A DNA stretch of 11,246 nucleotides from Candidatus Staskawiczbacteria bacterium (lineage in GTDB: Bacteria; Patescibacteriota; Minisyncoccia; Minisyncoccales; Staskawiczbacteraceae): positions 1-11,246 of the forward strand of contig VGLO01000025.1 of the NCBI GenBank assembly GCA_016866675.1, written 5' to 3'. Positions 1-6,484 of this stretch are shown piece by piece. Each line of letters opens with the position of its first letter. The first letter of the stretch is position 1. A model generated the notes under the pieces. The model did no database searches. It was not told the origin of the DNA and saw nothing but the letters and a program-made list of their open reading frames with translations. Position numbers and translations under genes: made by a program.

Positions 1-1307
1 GATAAATTTTGCATTAATTTAACATCTCCTTCTATGCTTTTTGTTTCTCTTGCTTTTCTATTAGCTGCCATTGTGCCCCTTCTTGCAAGACCAATATTCT
101 CAAGTCCTCTATTCGCATAATCTTTTGCATTATAAAAACCTCTTTTTAAGTTATCTGTAGCTCTATCTAGTCCAGTTCCATAACCCACCATCTTACCTGC
201 TCCTAATCCTACTTTTCCTGCAAGGGCGGTTCCGCCTGTTGCAATCGCAAGTCCCGCGGTTTTTACAATCCCCATAGCTGCTTTTGCTACGGCGGGAGCC
301 GACTTAAGGGTTGTATATACGCCAACAGCTAAAATCATTGTCACAACAAAAATTCTTAATTCCATTTCTCCGATAGTAGTCTGACTTATTCGAAAGCGAG
401 ACAAAGCATTAAACATATCTACGGATAATCTCAATGAAAATCCCAATCCTACACCTATAAAGCACCATCTTATAAAATGCTCCCACCATGACTTCCATAC
501 TTTTTGGCATACCTCAATGGGGAAAACCATAAAAACAAAAGCTATTGGAGATATAATAAACAAAAAAACTAGCATTGCATATCTTGCCACTAAAACAATA
601 GCAAGATATATAAAGGAAACGGCTAATAAAAAATAAATTGCAGCCATTTCAATAATTCGCGCCACTAAACCTAAAATACCTACGCCCAAATGGGCTAAAA
701 ATAAATGTGTGTATGAATTAGTCGTAAGGGGCGTATCAATAAATTCAGCATAAAAACTACTAACATAAATTCTTTCAACCCTCACAACAGAACTTACGAT
801 TTCTCTGGCTCCTCCGGCACTGTTGCCAAAAAAGTTATTCATTATTATATTAGACGAATCAATGATTAATCCTACAAACAAAACTGAAAAGTTAACTAAG
901 AGAGCAACAATAAGCAGTGGGGCCAAAAGTTTTTGAGCTTTATACTTCTCAAGATTCAGTATTGTTGCAATTGCAACTCCAATTAAGCCAACTACAATCA
1001 GCAGATTTGCCCAGTCTCTTGCAACACTCCAAAGGTTTAAAACAATCAAATCTCTTGTGACTGTAAAGCTGGTGCCGTTAATTAAGTGCGTTACAACTAA
1101 GTTAAGTATTGGAGCTGCAACTTTGTCTGCCAAAATCCAAAAGAGCCACTCAATAGCAAAAGGAAAAGCTACAATTGCAAAAGTTAATGCTATATCAGTC
1201 ACGCCAATTGCATAAGAAAATTTTGGAATAAATCCAAAAACACAAAAAGCAATTAATATTAGGGGTAAATTTTTCCCTTTAATTTTTAATTTATTAATAA
1301 AATTCAT
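1..1307 (-). CDS. TrbL/VirB6-like polytopic membrane protein (3' end beyond window)
   Basis: Reading the complement from an ATG at 1307 gives 435 open codons that run off the left edge, so the C-terminus is missing. The product begins with a lysine-rich N-terminus and a hydrophobic signal-like helix ending near FSYA (about residues 15-35). At least five or six further hydrophobic segments follow, including a stretch beginning LLIVVGLIGVAIATIL and a very hydrophobic block near RYAMLVFLFIISPIAFVF. After the last helix comes a Gly/Ala-rich then basic tail with several GxG repeats and many Arg/Lys residues, probably cytoplasmic. This architecture resembles TrbL/VirB6 inner-membrane channel proteins of type IV secretion and conjugation, a class common in CPR genomes. 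The assignment rests on topology and style rather than a diagnostic motif; a generic CPR membrane protein remains possible. A terminator upstream at about 1382-1409 separates it from the next gene, so it probably starts its own transcription unit. No clear ribosome binding site is visible. Confidence 0.72.
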   Translation of the reverse strand, partial: MNFINKLKIKGKNLPLILIAFCVFGFIPKFSYAIGVTDIALTFAIVAFPFAIEWLFWILADKVAAPILNLVVTHLINGTSFTVTRDLIVLNLWSVARDWANLLIVVGLIGVAIATILNLEKYKAQKLLAPLLIVALLVNFSVLFVGLIIDSSNIIMNNFFGNSAGGAREIVSSVVRVERIYVSSFYAEFIDTPLTTNSYTHLFLAHLGVGILGLVARIIEMAAIYFLLAVSFIYLAIVLVARYAMLVFLFIISPIAFVFMVFPIEVCQKVWKSWWEHFIRWCFIGVGLGFSLRLSVDMFNALSRFRISQTTIGEMELRIFVVTMILAVGVYTTLKSAPAVAKAAMGIVKTAGLAIATGGTALAGKVGLGAGKMVGYGTGLDRATDNLKRGFYNAKDYANRGLENIGLARRGTMAANRKARETKSIEGDVKLMQNL

Positions 1308-1330
1308 TAAATGGATAAAACAGTTTGTTA

Positions 1331-1339
1331 ATTATAGCA
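1331..1339 (-). promoter_or_regulatory. Extended -10 promoter for the TrbL-like gene, overlapped by a palindrome
   Basis: The complement reads TGCTATAAT, a perfect extended -10 element, 24 bases upstream of the ATG at 1307. The -35 region is poor, as is common for extended -10 promoters. A 5-bp palindrome (AGCAC, 5-base spacer, GTGCT, at 1336-1350) covers the TG dinucleotide and touches the -10 hexamer, a position suited to a repressor operator. Transcription would start near 1324, leaving a leader of under 20 bases. Confidence 0.6.
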
Positions 1340-1381
1340 CGATTTGTGCTTTTAAAATAAAAAGTAATCCACAACTGTTTT

Positions 1382-1409
1382 AAAAAAAATCCCCGTTTTA
1401 CTTCGGGGA
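1382..1409 (-). terminator. Rho-independent terminator of the gene at 1398-1973
   Basis: On the minus strand the stem TCCCCG/CGGGGA with an 8-base loop (1390-1409) is followed by eight T residues (plus-strand A run at 1382-1389). The 5' arm lies within the last codons of the gene that stops at 1398. It ends that transcript before the TrbL-like gene. Confidence 0.85.
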
Positions 1410-1973
1410 AATTATTGGGAAGTTAGGCGGAAACTCAAACCTTTTTTCAGCAATAACTCTTTCTGTTCTAATATCTCTTAATCTTGCTGTAAATTGGCGG
1501 TAGTTTTTTTGGGGATCAATGTGCACTTTAATTTGTGTTTTTCCGCGCCCCCTTGTTTGGGCTTCGTCTATTCCGGATACAGTCTTGGGTTTTTGATTTG
1601 GGTACTCTATATCCAATAGAAGAATCTGATCTTTTTGTACAAAGCCTTTTATGTTGATGTCAACCCAGAAGTCGGTCAGGTCATCATTTTTTTTAAATCC
1701 CGGTGAAAAATCAAGGTTAAATTGATTTGATAAAAAGGTCTCTTCAGTTTGTTTTTTTGTCCGAGATTGGTTTGTATTGTTTCTGGAATCCATCCCGTTT
1801 AACTTATAAAATGTGAGATTTATTAGAAAATAGGATAATGCCAAAAGAAACATGCCGGTTAAACCAGCTCTTCTTGATAGGTCCAGCGGAACCGGAACAT
1901 AAGTTTTTTTGAAGCCATGTTCATCCACTTTTATTCTTACCCCTAAGTACCACATCAAAAAGTTTTTCAACAT
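1398..1973 (-). CDS. Single-pass membrane protein of unknown function
   Basis: I do not recognise this 191-residue protein. A basic, aromatic N-terminus of about 38 residues (with paired Arg at 35-36) precedes one hydrophobic helix at about 40-58. A polar linker rich in Asn, Thr and Lys follows (about 60-80). The remaining roughly 110 residues alternate hydrophobic and polar positions, suggesting a small beta-rich domain outside the membrane. The inside-positive N-terminus favours a cytoplasmic N-terminus and an exported C-terminal domain. No cysteine or metal-binding cluster is visible. The ATG at 1973 is well supported by an AAAGGAG ribosome binding site seven bases upstream, one of the few clear ones in the window. 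It has its own promoter candidate and terminator, so it appears monocistronic. It precedes the TrbL-like gene on the same strand, but nothing in the sequence proves a shared function. Confidence 0.8.
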   Translation of the reverse strand: MLKNFLMWYLGVRIKVDEHGFKKTYVPVPLDLSRRAGLTGMFLLALSYFLINLTFYKLNGMDSRNNTNQSRTKKQTEETFLSNQFNLDFSPGFKKNDDLTDFWVDINIKGFVQKDQILLLDIEYPNQKPKTVSGIDEAQTRGRGKTQIKVHIDPQKNYRQFTARLRDIRTERVIAEKRFEFPPNFPIISPK

Positions 1974-2027
1974 CAGAGACTCCTTTTGAAGTTTTGAATG
2001 TGCATAAAAAGGTAAAGTACCCTTTTA

Positions 2028-2058
2028 TTAATACTACAATATAATTATTATTTGTCAA
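2028..2058 (-). promoter_or_regulatory. Candidate promoter for the gene at 1398-1973
   Basis: The complement contains a perfect -35 hexamer TTGACA (2053-2058) and a -10-like TATTAA (2028-2033) with a long 19-base spacer, so strength is uncertain. Just downstream, 2006-2026 holds an imperfect inverted repeat (AAAAAGGTA, AAG, TACCCTTTT; one-base bulge) in the leader, which could be an operator or a weak hairpin. Confidence 0.45.
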
Positions 2059-2074
2059 TTAAAATATGAAATGG

Positions 2075-2101
2075 AAAAACCGCAAGTTGCCTTGCGGTTT
2101 T
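2075..2101 (-). terminator. Strong terminator hairpin of the hairpin-chain transcript
   Basis: An 11-bp perfect stem (AAAACCGCAAG at 2076-2086 with CTTGCGGTTTT at 2091-2101) encloses a four-base loop. On the minus strand the loop is GCAA and the stem ends in a run of five T. On the plus strand T runs also follow, so it could act in both directions, but no rightward gene ends here. Confidence 0.85.
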
Positions 2102-2126
2102 AAGTTTTTGCGCGGAGCGCAGTTCA

Positions 2127-2288
2127 TCACATCCGTGTGATGATGATGTTGGCGATTGCCAACGCAATCGTTCCTCCGAGGAGGAACGCGTCCCATCCTA
2201 GAAACGGGACCCTCACCCATCCCATGGGTGACTGGTTTGTCTTCCCATTGCGGGATGACACAGATCTTTCTAGTGTTGCCGTACTCAC
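2127..2288 (-). CDS. Possible 53-residue single-helix membrane peptide inside the hairpin chain
   Basis: The complement has a GTG at 2288 with AAGGGAG (2295-2301) six bases upstream, a better ribosome binding site than most genes here have. It continues for 53 codons and closes with two adjacent TGA codons (2127-2129 and 2124-2126). The polar, Ser/Thr/Arg-containing first half is followed by one hydrophobic helix (about residues 35-51, FLLGGTIALAIANIIIT) and a terminal TRM. That pattern fits a small membrane peptide. Against it, every part of the frame also lies in perfect hairpins, the codon choice is much more GC-rich than in neighbouring genes, and the start codon is buried in the stem at 2278-2291. 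It could be a real peptide under structural translational control, or an accidental frame in an RNA gene. Confidence 0.4.
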   Translation of the reverse strand: MSTATLERSVSSRNGKTNQSPMGWVRVPFLGWDAFLLGGTIALAIANIIITRM

Positions 2289-2350
2289 GGCGATCTCCCT
2301 TTTACAAGGCTATTTCAATAGAGTTGCACAATGCAACCCCTTCTATATTT

Positions 2351-2378
2351 ATCCTATGCTGTTAAACGATTTTGTCAA
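2351..2378 (-). promoter_or_regulatory. Promoter of the hairpin-chain transcript
   Basis: The complement reads TTGACA (2373-2378, perfect -35), 16 bases, then TAGGAT (2351-2356, 4 of 6 matches to the -10 consensus). Transcription would begin near 2344, a few bases before the first hairpin. It lies downstream of the broken four-helix-bundle gene, so the RNA need not depend on read-through. Confidence 0.55.
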
Positions 2379-2419
2379 GCCCCGCACAGCAAATAGCCAG
2401 GAGCAAATGGCCGATAGTT

Positions 2420-2767
2420 TTATAGACTGTTCTTAAAACTTCTTGTTCTTTTAATTAAAATCTCAGCTTCTTTGTATAATTCATTAAGGGTTTGTTCTGA
2501 AATATACTTTCTTTTATGTGCGAATATGAGAATATTCACAGTCTCCAAAGTAGACCTTATACTTATATTTAAGAAAGAAGAAAATCCTTTTACGCTGGCA
2601 GAGCCAGACCCTTCAGCTATGTTATTTGATATTGAAATGGCAGCTCTGCGCAATTGATCTGATAAGCCAAAGTACTCTTCCCTGGGAAAAGTTTTGGCTA
2701 TGCTATAAAGTTTTTCAGCGTACTAGATTGCAGATTTCCAAATTTCTAATTCTTCAAATCTAAACAT
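2420..2767 (-). pseudogene. Four-helix-bundle (S23/avd-like) protein gene interrupted by an amber codon
   Basis: Reading from an ATG at 2767, one base after the rsmA stop codon, gives a start MFRFEELEIWKSAI, then TAG at 2723-2725 (codon 15), then a long open stretch to TAA at 2420. Ignoring the stop, the product would be about 115 residues, normal for the S23 / 23S rRNA intervening-sequence family. It carries the family hallmarks: the E-x-W-K start, a FP-x-E-E-x-FGL-S-x-Q-x-RRA segment, and the SI-x-NNIAEG motif. A single base change from CAG, AAG or GAG would create this TAG. The first later start candidate in frame is TTG at 2653, which would lose helix 1. The function of this family is not well established, though the proteins form helical bundle oligomers. 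It is probably a recent pseudogene; a sequencing error or amber suppression is possible. Confidence 0.8.
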
Positions 2768-2768
2768 A

Positions 2769-3593
2769 TCATTTGCTATTTGCCATTAGATTATAGCTCT
2801 TTGCTAAATCTTTCCAGTTAAAAAGATTTAGGGTTTCTGATCTTTGTTTTGGGTCAATGTTATTTTTTAAAAGCCACTGATTAATTTTTTCTCTTTCAAT
2901 TTTGAGTGATGTTGATAGGTTGTTTCCTAATTGCTTCCTTGGTTGAGAGAACCCTGCTTTTAAAATTTTAAAAAATGTATTTTTATCAAAATCTAAATTG
3001 TTATTTTTAATATCAGATATTTTTATTATTGCAGAATCAATTTTTGGAGAGGGCCAGAATGACCCTTTTTTAACATAGCTTATAATTTCAGGTTTTGCAT
3101 AAACCTGAACCGAAACAGCCAACAAACTCATTTGTGGAGGTTTTGAGCAAATTCTTTGGGCAACCTCTTTTTGAATCATTAAAACCATTAGTGATGGCGG
3201 ATTTTCTGCCTCAAGAAATTTTCTAATTAAAGGAGATGTTAAGTAGTAAGGTATATTGGCAACAATTTTGTATTTTTGACTTGGAGGCTGATATTTTAAA
3301 ATGTCTTCGTTTAAAACCTCAACATTATCATTTTCTTTTAGAACTGTTTCTTCTAAAATTTCTATCATTTTTCTGTCTTTTTCAACAGAGATTACTTTTT
3401 TTGCCAAAGCAGACAATTCTTTAGTGAGAATTCCCATTCCCGGCCCAACTTCTAAAATTAAGTCGTCTTTTTTGATTTCAGAAGCTTTAACTATAGTTGA
3501 TAAAACACCTTTATTTATCAAAAAATTCTGACCAAGTCCGCGAGAGGGTTTGGCATCATGTTTTTTTAATAAATCCTTTAATTCTTTTTTCAT
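2769..3593 (-). CDS. rsmA: 16S rRNA (adenine-N6,N6)-dimethyltransferase RsmA (KsgA)
   Basis: RsmA uses S-adenosylmethionine to dimethylate two adjacent adenines (A1518 and A1519 in E. coli numbering) near the 3' end of 16S rRNA, a late quality-control step of small-subunit assembly. The 274-residue length is typical. Visible motifs in order: the family-specific GQNFL at 21-25; the SAM-binding loop EVGPGMG at 48-54; the acidic ribose-binding residue in SVEKD near 71; LNEDIL near 94-99; the catalytic NIPYY at 113-117; and FWPSPKIDS at 179-187. The C-terminal helical part after about 205 contains AGFSQPRKQL, usual for the family. Translation starts at ATG 3593 without a clear Shine-Dalgarno site. 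It is transcribed divergently from the M23 peptidase gene, and the broken four-helix-bundle gene follows its TGA stop after one base, so the two were probably co-transcribed. I found no convincing promoter. Confidence 0.97.
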   Translation of the reverse strand: MKKELKDLLKKHDAKPSRGLGQNFLINKGVLSTIVKASEIKKDDLILEVGPGMGILTKELSALAKKVISVEKDRKMIEILEETVLKENDNVEVLNEDILKYQPPSQKYKIVANIPYYLTSPLIRKFLEAENPPSLMVLMIQKEVAQRICSKPPQMSLLAVSVQVYAKPEIISYVKKGSFWPSPKIDSAIIKISDIKNNNLDFDKNTFFKILKAGFSQPRKQLGNNLSTSLKIEREKINQWLLKNNIDPKQRSETLNLFNWKDLAKSYNLMANSK

Positions 3594-3738
3594 TTGTGGT
3601 TTATAAAATGTGATTTTAATTAGTCTATCATATATTTACATATAATAGGTAGGGTCCAAAAAAATAATACATAAAAATATGTAATAAAGCTAATAATTTC
3701 ACCCTTTTTTACAATACTTCAAAACTGTGTAAAAATAC

Positions 3739-3767
3739 TTGACCTTGGTGCTGGTAAAATATAGAAT
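3739..3767 (+). promoter_or_regulatory. Promoter for the LysM-M23 peptidase gene
   Basis: TTGACC (3739-3744), a 17-base spacer and TAGAAT (3762-3767) form a good sigma70-type promoter. Transcription would start near 3774, giving a leader of about 40 bases. Upstream, 3668-3683 holds a 6-bp AT-rich palindrome (TACATA, AAAA, TATGTA) of unknown meaning. Confidence 0.7.
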
Positions 3768-3814
3768 GGAGTTAAGGGTTGAATGTAAGTTTTACTAAAT
3801 AGATAAGTAACATA

Positions 3815-4888
3815 TTGAGTAAATTCTTAGGAAAAAAACGCAGAAAAAATAAAAAGGGATTTTTCAAAAGTCCTTTGTTTTATTTTGGGTTAATGGCAAT
3901 GTTTTTATGGGCTTTGCCGTTTTTTAGTTTTGGCAGTTTGGCAGACTTAGATGGATTAAAAAATAGTGAAAACGCCATTTTAAACCCATTTTTTAAAGAT
4001 GCTAATAACCTTGCAAATAATGATTTGTTTTTTGCTCAAAATAGTCAATCAGTAAACGAGAGTCCGGAATTAAAAATAATACAAGACAGCTTTGTTTATG
4101 GCATATCAACACCTAGAATTTTAACTACACAAACTTTAGGTGATATTTTTGGAGAGTCTTCCTATACTCAAAGAGAGGTTTTAGATTATGTTGTTGGTGC
4201 AGGAGACACAATTGACTCTATTGCAAAAACCTTTGAAATATCACCAACAACAATAGCTTTAGCAAACAATATATCCAAAAGTTCATCTTTAAAAGAAGGT
4301 CAGGTTTTGGTAATATTGCCAGTTGATGGTTTGTTGCATATTGTAAGGTCAGGAGATACAATTTCTGCAATATCAAAATCGTATAAAGCCAAGTCAGAAG
4401 ATATTATTTCTTTTAATAATTTGGCCAATGAGGGCGATATATTTATTGGAGATATTTTAATGATCCCGGGAGGGATAATGCCTATAAAGCCACTACCATC
4501 AACTCAAGCTAAAGTTCCAAGCAGTTTCTTTATATTCCCAGCTGAAGGAAAGATTACACAAGCACTTCACTATTATAATGCTGTTGATGTTGCAAACCAG
4601 TGCGGAACCCCAATTTATGCTTCAGCTTCAGGTGTTGTGCAAAAAGTCAGGTTTGACTATAGGTACGGAAATTATGTGACTATTTTACATAATAACGGAG
4701 TTGTCACATACTACGGACACCTGCAAACAATGTTTGTAAAGCCAGGTGACAGCGTCACTCTTGGTGATAGGATTGCCACAATGGGTAGAACTGGTACAAC
4801 CGCCACAGGTTGTCATGTTCACTTTCAAGTAATTGGTACTACAAATCCTTTATCAAGGTACAATTTAGGAGCTACCCTTAAGTACTAA
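3815..4888 (+). CDS. Membrane-anchored LysM-LysM-M23 family metallopeptidase
   Basis: This is a likely cell-wall hydrolase that cuts peptidoglycan cross-bridges or stems outside the membrane, for growth or division. The 357 residues hold a strongly basic N-terminus, a hydrophobic helix at about 21-40 (signal anchor), and a low-complexity linker. Two LysM modules follow, at about 124-169 (YVVGAGDTIDSIAKTF) and 174-218 (HIVRSGDTISAISKSY), which bind glycan. The C-terminal M23 domain at about 240-340 shows the zinc-site pattern H252-x5-D258, H302 in YYGHL, and the HVH pair H334/H336, so it should be active. The start is assigned to TTG at 3815: an in-frame stop lies at 3800-3802, and a start at the next Met (27 or 28) would cut into the hydrophobic helix. 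No strong Shine-Dalgarno site is seen. It is the only rightward gene here, with its own promoter and a terminator shared with comM. Confidence 0.93.
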   Translation: MSKFLGKKRRKNKKGFFKSPLFYFGLMAMFLWALPFFSFGSLADLDGLKNSENAILNPFFKDANNLANNDLFFAQNSQSVNESPELKIIQDSFVYGISTPRILTTQTLGDIFGESSYTQREVLDYVVGAGDTIDSIAKTFEISPTTIALANNISKSSSLKEGQVLVILPVDGLLHIVRSGDTISAISKSYKAKSEDIISFNNLANEGDIFIGDILMIPGGIMPIKPLPSTQAKVPSSFFIFPAEGKITQALHYYNAVDVANQCGTPIYASASGVVQKVRFDYRYGNYVTILHNNGVVTYYGHLQTMFVKPGDSVTLGDRIATMGRTGTTATGCHVHFQVIGTTNPLSRYNLGATLKY

Positions 4889-4915
4889 TCAACAAGTCTA
4901 AAAATCAATTCAATT

Positions 4916-4945
4916 AAAAAGCACCTATAAAATAAGGTGCTTTTT
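4916..4945. terminator. Bidirectional terminator between convergent M23 and comM genes
   Basis: AAAAAGCACCT (4916-4926), an 8-base loop and AGGTGCTTTTT (4935-4945) form an 11-bp perfect stem with T tracts on both strands. It follows the M23 stop codon by 27 bases, and the stem overlaps the comM stop codon at 4944-4946. Confidence 0.9.
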
Positions 4946-6470
4946 AATTATCTTTTGGTCTATATATTAAAGCTTCGGCAACATGATCTGTTTTAACTTC
5001 TTGAGAACTAGCAAGGTCTGCGATTGTCCTTGAAACTTTTAAAACTCGATGGTATCCCCTGGCAGACAACTTTCCTGAATCAACATATTTTTTCAAAAGC
5101 ATTTGTGAGTCTATATTGTGTTGGCAATACTTTTTTATTTCTTCAATATTCATTTCGGCATTTGTCATTGATATATTACCAAATCTTTCTTTTTGAATCT
5201 CTCTGGCGTTTTTAATTCTTTGTTTTATTGATTCACCTTGTTTTTGAGTGGGTTCAGATGCTAGTTTGTCATATTTTACAGCTGGAACCTCAATAAAAAT
5301 ATCTATTCTGTCCATTAATGGGCCAGATAGTTTTCTTCTATACATTGCAACCTGTGATTGAGAACAGGTGCAGGGTTTGTCTGGGCTGTTTAAATATCCG
5401 CAAGGACAAGGATTAGAAGCTGCTACCATCATAAATCGGCTAGGAAAAGTAAAATTATACTTTGATCTTGAAATAGTGATTTTGCCGTCTTCTATTGGCT
5501 GTCTCAAAGATTCTAAAACATCTCTGTGAAACTCTGGAAATTCATCTAGGAATAAAACTCCTCTATGGGCTAAAGTAATTTCTCCAGGCCTTGGCGGGTT
5601 TCCTCCGCCAATTAAAGCCACATCAGAAACAATGTGATGGGGTGACCTAAAGGGCCTTTTATTTATTAAATTTTTTTCTCCGAGTAGTCCGGCAACACTA
5701 TATATTCTTGTCACTTCAAGCGATTCTTCTTCTGTTAAGTCAGGCAAAATTGAGGGTAATGATTTTGCCAACAAACTTTTTCCTCCACCAGGGGGGCCAA
5801 AAAACATTAAGTTATGGGCTCCGGCAGCCGTAATTTCAAGAGCTCTTTTTGCATATTCTTGGCCCCTCACCCAATCAATGTTAATTTTTTCATCATCATC
5901 ATCATCATTTACTTCTTCTTTATTTATTTCTAAAGAAAAGGGTTTAACTAAATTTTTACCCTCAAGATGGGAAATTGTTTGAGTCAAAGACGAAACACCA
6001 ATTGATTTTATACCCTTTACCAATGAAGCTTCTTTTACATTTTGAAACGGTAGAATTATTTCCTCAAAACCTAAATTTCGAGCCATTAAGGCAAAAGAAA
6101 GAGCACCTTTTACCGGCCTCAAATTTCCATCTAGGGAAAGCTCTCCTAAGAATATTTTATTTTCTGAGTTAAAATTAGTCTGTTTTGTTGCAATTAAAAA
6201 TGCCAATGCAATTGGCAAATCATACAAAGAGCCCTCTTTTTTTAGGTCTGCAGGGGCAAGGTTTACCAAAATTTTAAAAGTTCTTTGAGAAGGTGAAAGT
6301 AGTCTTGAGCTTTTAATGGCCGAATCGATTCTTTCTTTTGATTCTTCAACTGCTTTGTCTGGAAGGCCTACTATAGAAAAAGATCTTAATCCTTGAGCTA
6401 CATCAATTTCAACCTCAACTTTTTTTGCGTCTAATCCAACTATAGATGCTGAATAAACTTTACTGGGCAC
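4944..6470 (-). CDS. comM: ComM/YifB-type AAA+ ATPase (Mg-chelatase-like)
   Basis: ComM is a hexameric helicase that drives branch migration during natural transformation in some bacteria, helping incoming DNA recombine; the gene is also widespread where competence is unproven. The 508-residue length is normal. The N-terminal Lon-like domain (about 1-165) begins with the family signature SKVYSASIVGLDA. The AAA+ core has Walker A GPPGGGKS at 225-232, Walker B GVLFLDE at 304-310, sensor-type ASN at 351-353, and a likely arginine finger in GPLMDRID near R388. Four cysteines (C355, C357, C367, C369) form the usual zinc-like CPC/CTC pair. The domains are joined by an acidic linker with five Asp in a row (189-193), encoded by the CAT-repeat tract at 5891-5908. 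The GTG start at 6470 fits the family N-terminus; no Shine-Dalgarno site is visible. Its 130-base leader contains a large inverted repeat, and it may be read from the dksA-like gene upstream. Confidence 0.96.
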   Translation of the reverse strand: MPSKVYSASIVGLDAKKVEVEIDVAQGLRSFSIVGLPDKAVEESKERIDSAIKSSRLLSPSQRTFKILVNLAPADLKKEGSLYDLPIALAFLIATKQTNFNSENKIFLGELSLDGNLRPVKGALSFALMARNLGFEEIILPFQNVKEASLVKGIKSIGVSSLTQTISHLEGKNLVKPFSLEINKEEVNDDDDDEKINIDWVRGQEYAKRALEITAAGAHNLMFFGPPGGGKSLLAKSLPSILPDLTEEESLEVTRIYSVAGLLGEKNLINKRPFRSPHHIVSDVALIGGGNPPRPGEITLAHRGVLFLDEFPEFHRDVLESLRQPIEDGKITISRSKYNFTFPSRFMMVAASNPCPCGYLNSPDKPCTCSQSQVAMYRRKLSGPLMDRIDIFIEVPAVKYDKLASEPTQKQGESIKQRIKNAREIQKERFGNISMTNAEMNIEEIKKYCQHNIDSQMLLKKYVDSGKLSARGYHRVLKVSRTIADLASSQEVKTDHVAEALIYRPKDN

Positions 6471-6484
6471 GGTTTATTAATTTT

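Larger units (their letters stand above)
2073..2344 (-). ncRNA. Candidate structured RNA: chain of about twelve consecutive hairpins
   Basis: This GC-rich island in an AT-rich genome is tiled by short inverted repeats that barely overlap. From the 5' end of the minus-strand RNA they lie at: 2323-2337 (6 bp), 2310-2321 (4 bp), 2298-2309 (4 bp, loop GUAA), 2262-2296 (5+5 bp with one large bulge), 2238-2260 (4+4 bp, one mismatch), 2213-2231 (8 bp), 2190-2210 (5 bp), 2171-2188 (about 7 bp, tight loop), 2153-2170 (7 bp), 2124-2143 (8 bp), 2109-2121 (5 bp), then the 11-bp terminator at 2076-2101 (loop GCAA). The minus strand is favoured because it has a promoter at 2351-2378, ends in the terminator, and shows GNRA-type loops. 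I do not recognise it as tmRNA, 6S, SRP RNA or RNase P RNA. A 53-codon frame is embedded, so it may instead be a highly structured mRNA. Confidence 0.5.

Noticed and set aside
2073..2344. CRISPR array or tandem repeat
   Set aside because: The hairpins differ in sequence and spacing. There is no repeated unit and no spacer pattern.
2073..2344. tmRNA, RNase P RNA, 6S or SRP RNA
   Set aside because: There is no tRNA-like ends or CCA, no ALAA-type tag, no long bulged rod of 6S, and none of the conserved core segments I would expect of RNase P or SRP RNA.
2137..2436. Rightward open frame of 99 codons in the hairpin island
   Set aside because: It begins with four Met codons from a repeated trinucleotide, lacks a ribosome binding site, runs antisense to the promoter, terminator and end of the four-helix-bundle gene, and exists because the GC-rich palindromes contain few stops.
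2420..2653. Functional short four-helix-bundle gene starting at TTG 2653
   Set aside because: It would lack the whole first helix, while the family start is present in frame upstream of the amber codon; the broken-gene reading explains the data better.
3641..3646. TATAAT on the plus strand as a second promoter for the M23 gene
   Set aside because: No acceptable -35 element lies 16-18 bases upstream, and the promoter at 3739-3767 is much better and closer.
5891..5908. CAT-repeat tract in comM as a phase-variable repeat
   Set aside because: It is a six-unit trinucleotide in frame, encoding Asp in a linker; length changes would not shift the frame, so switching is not expected.
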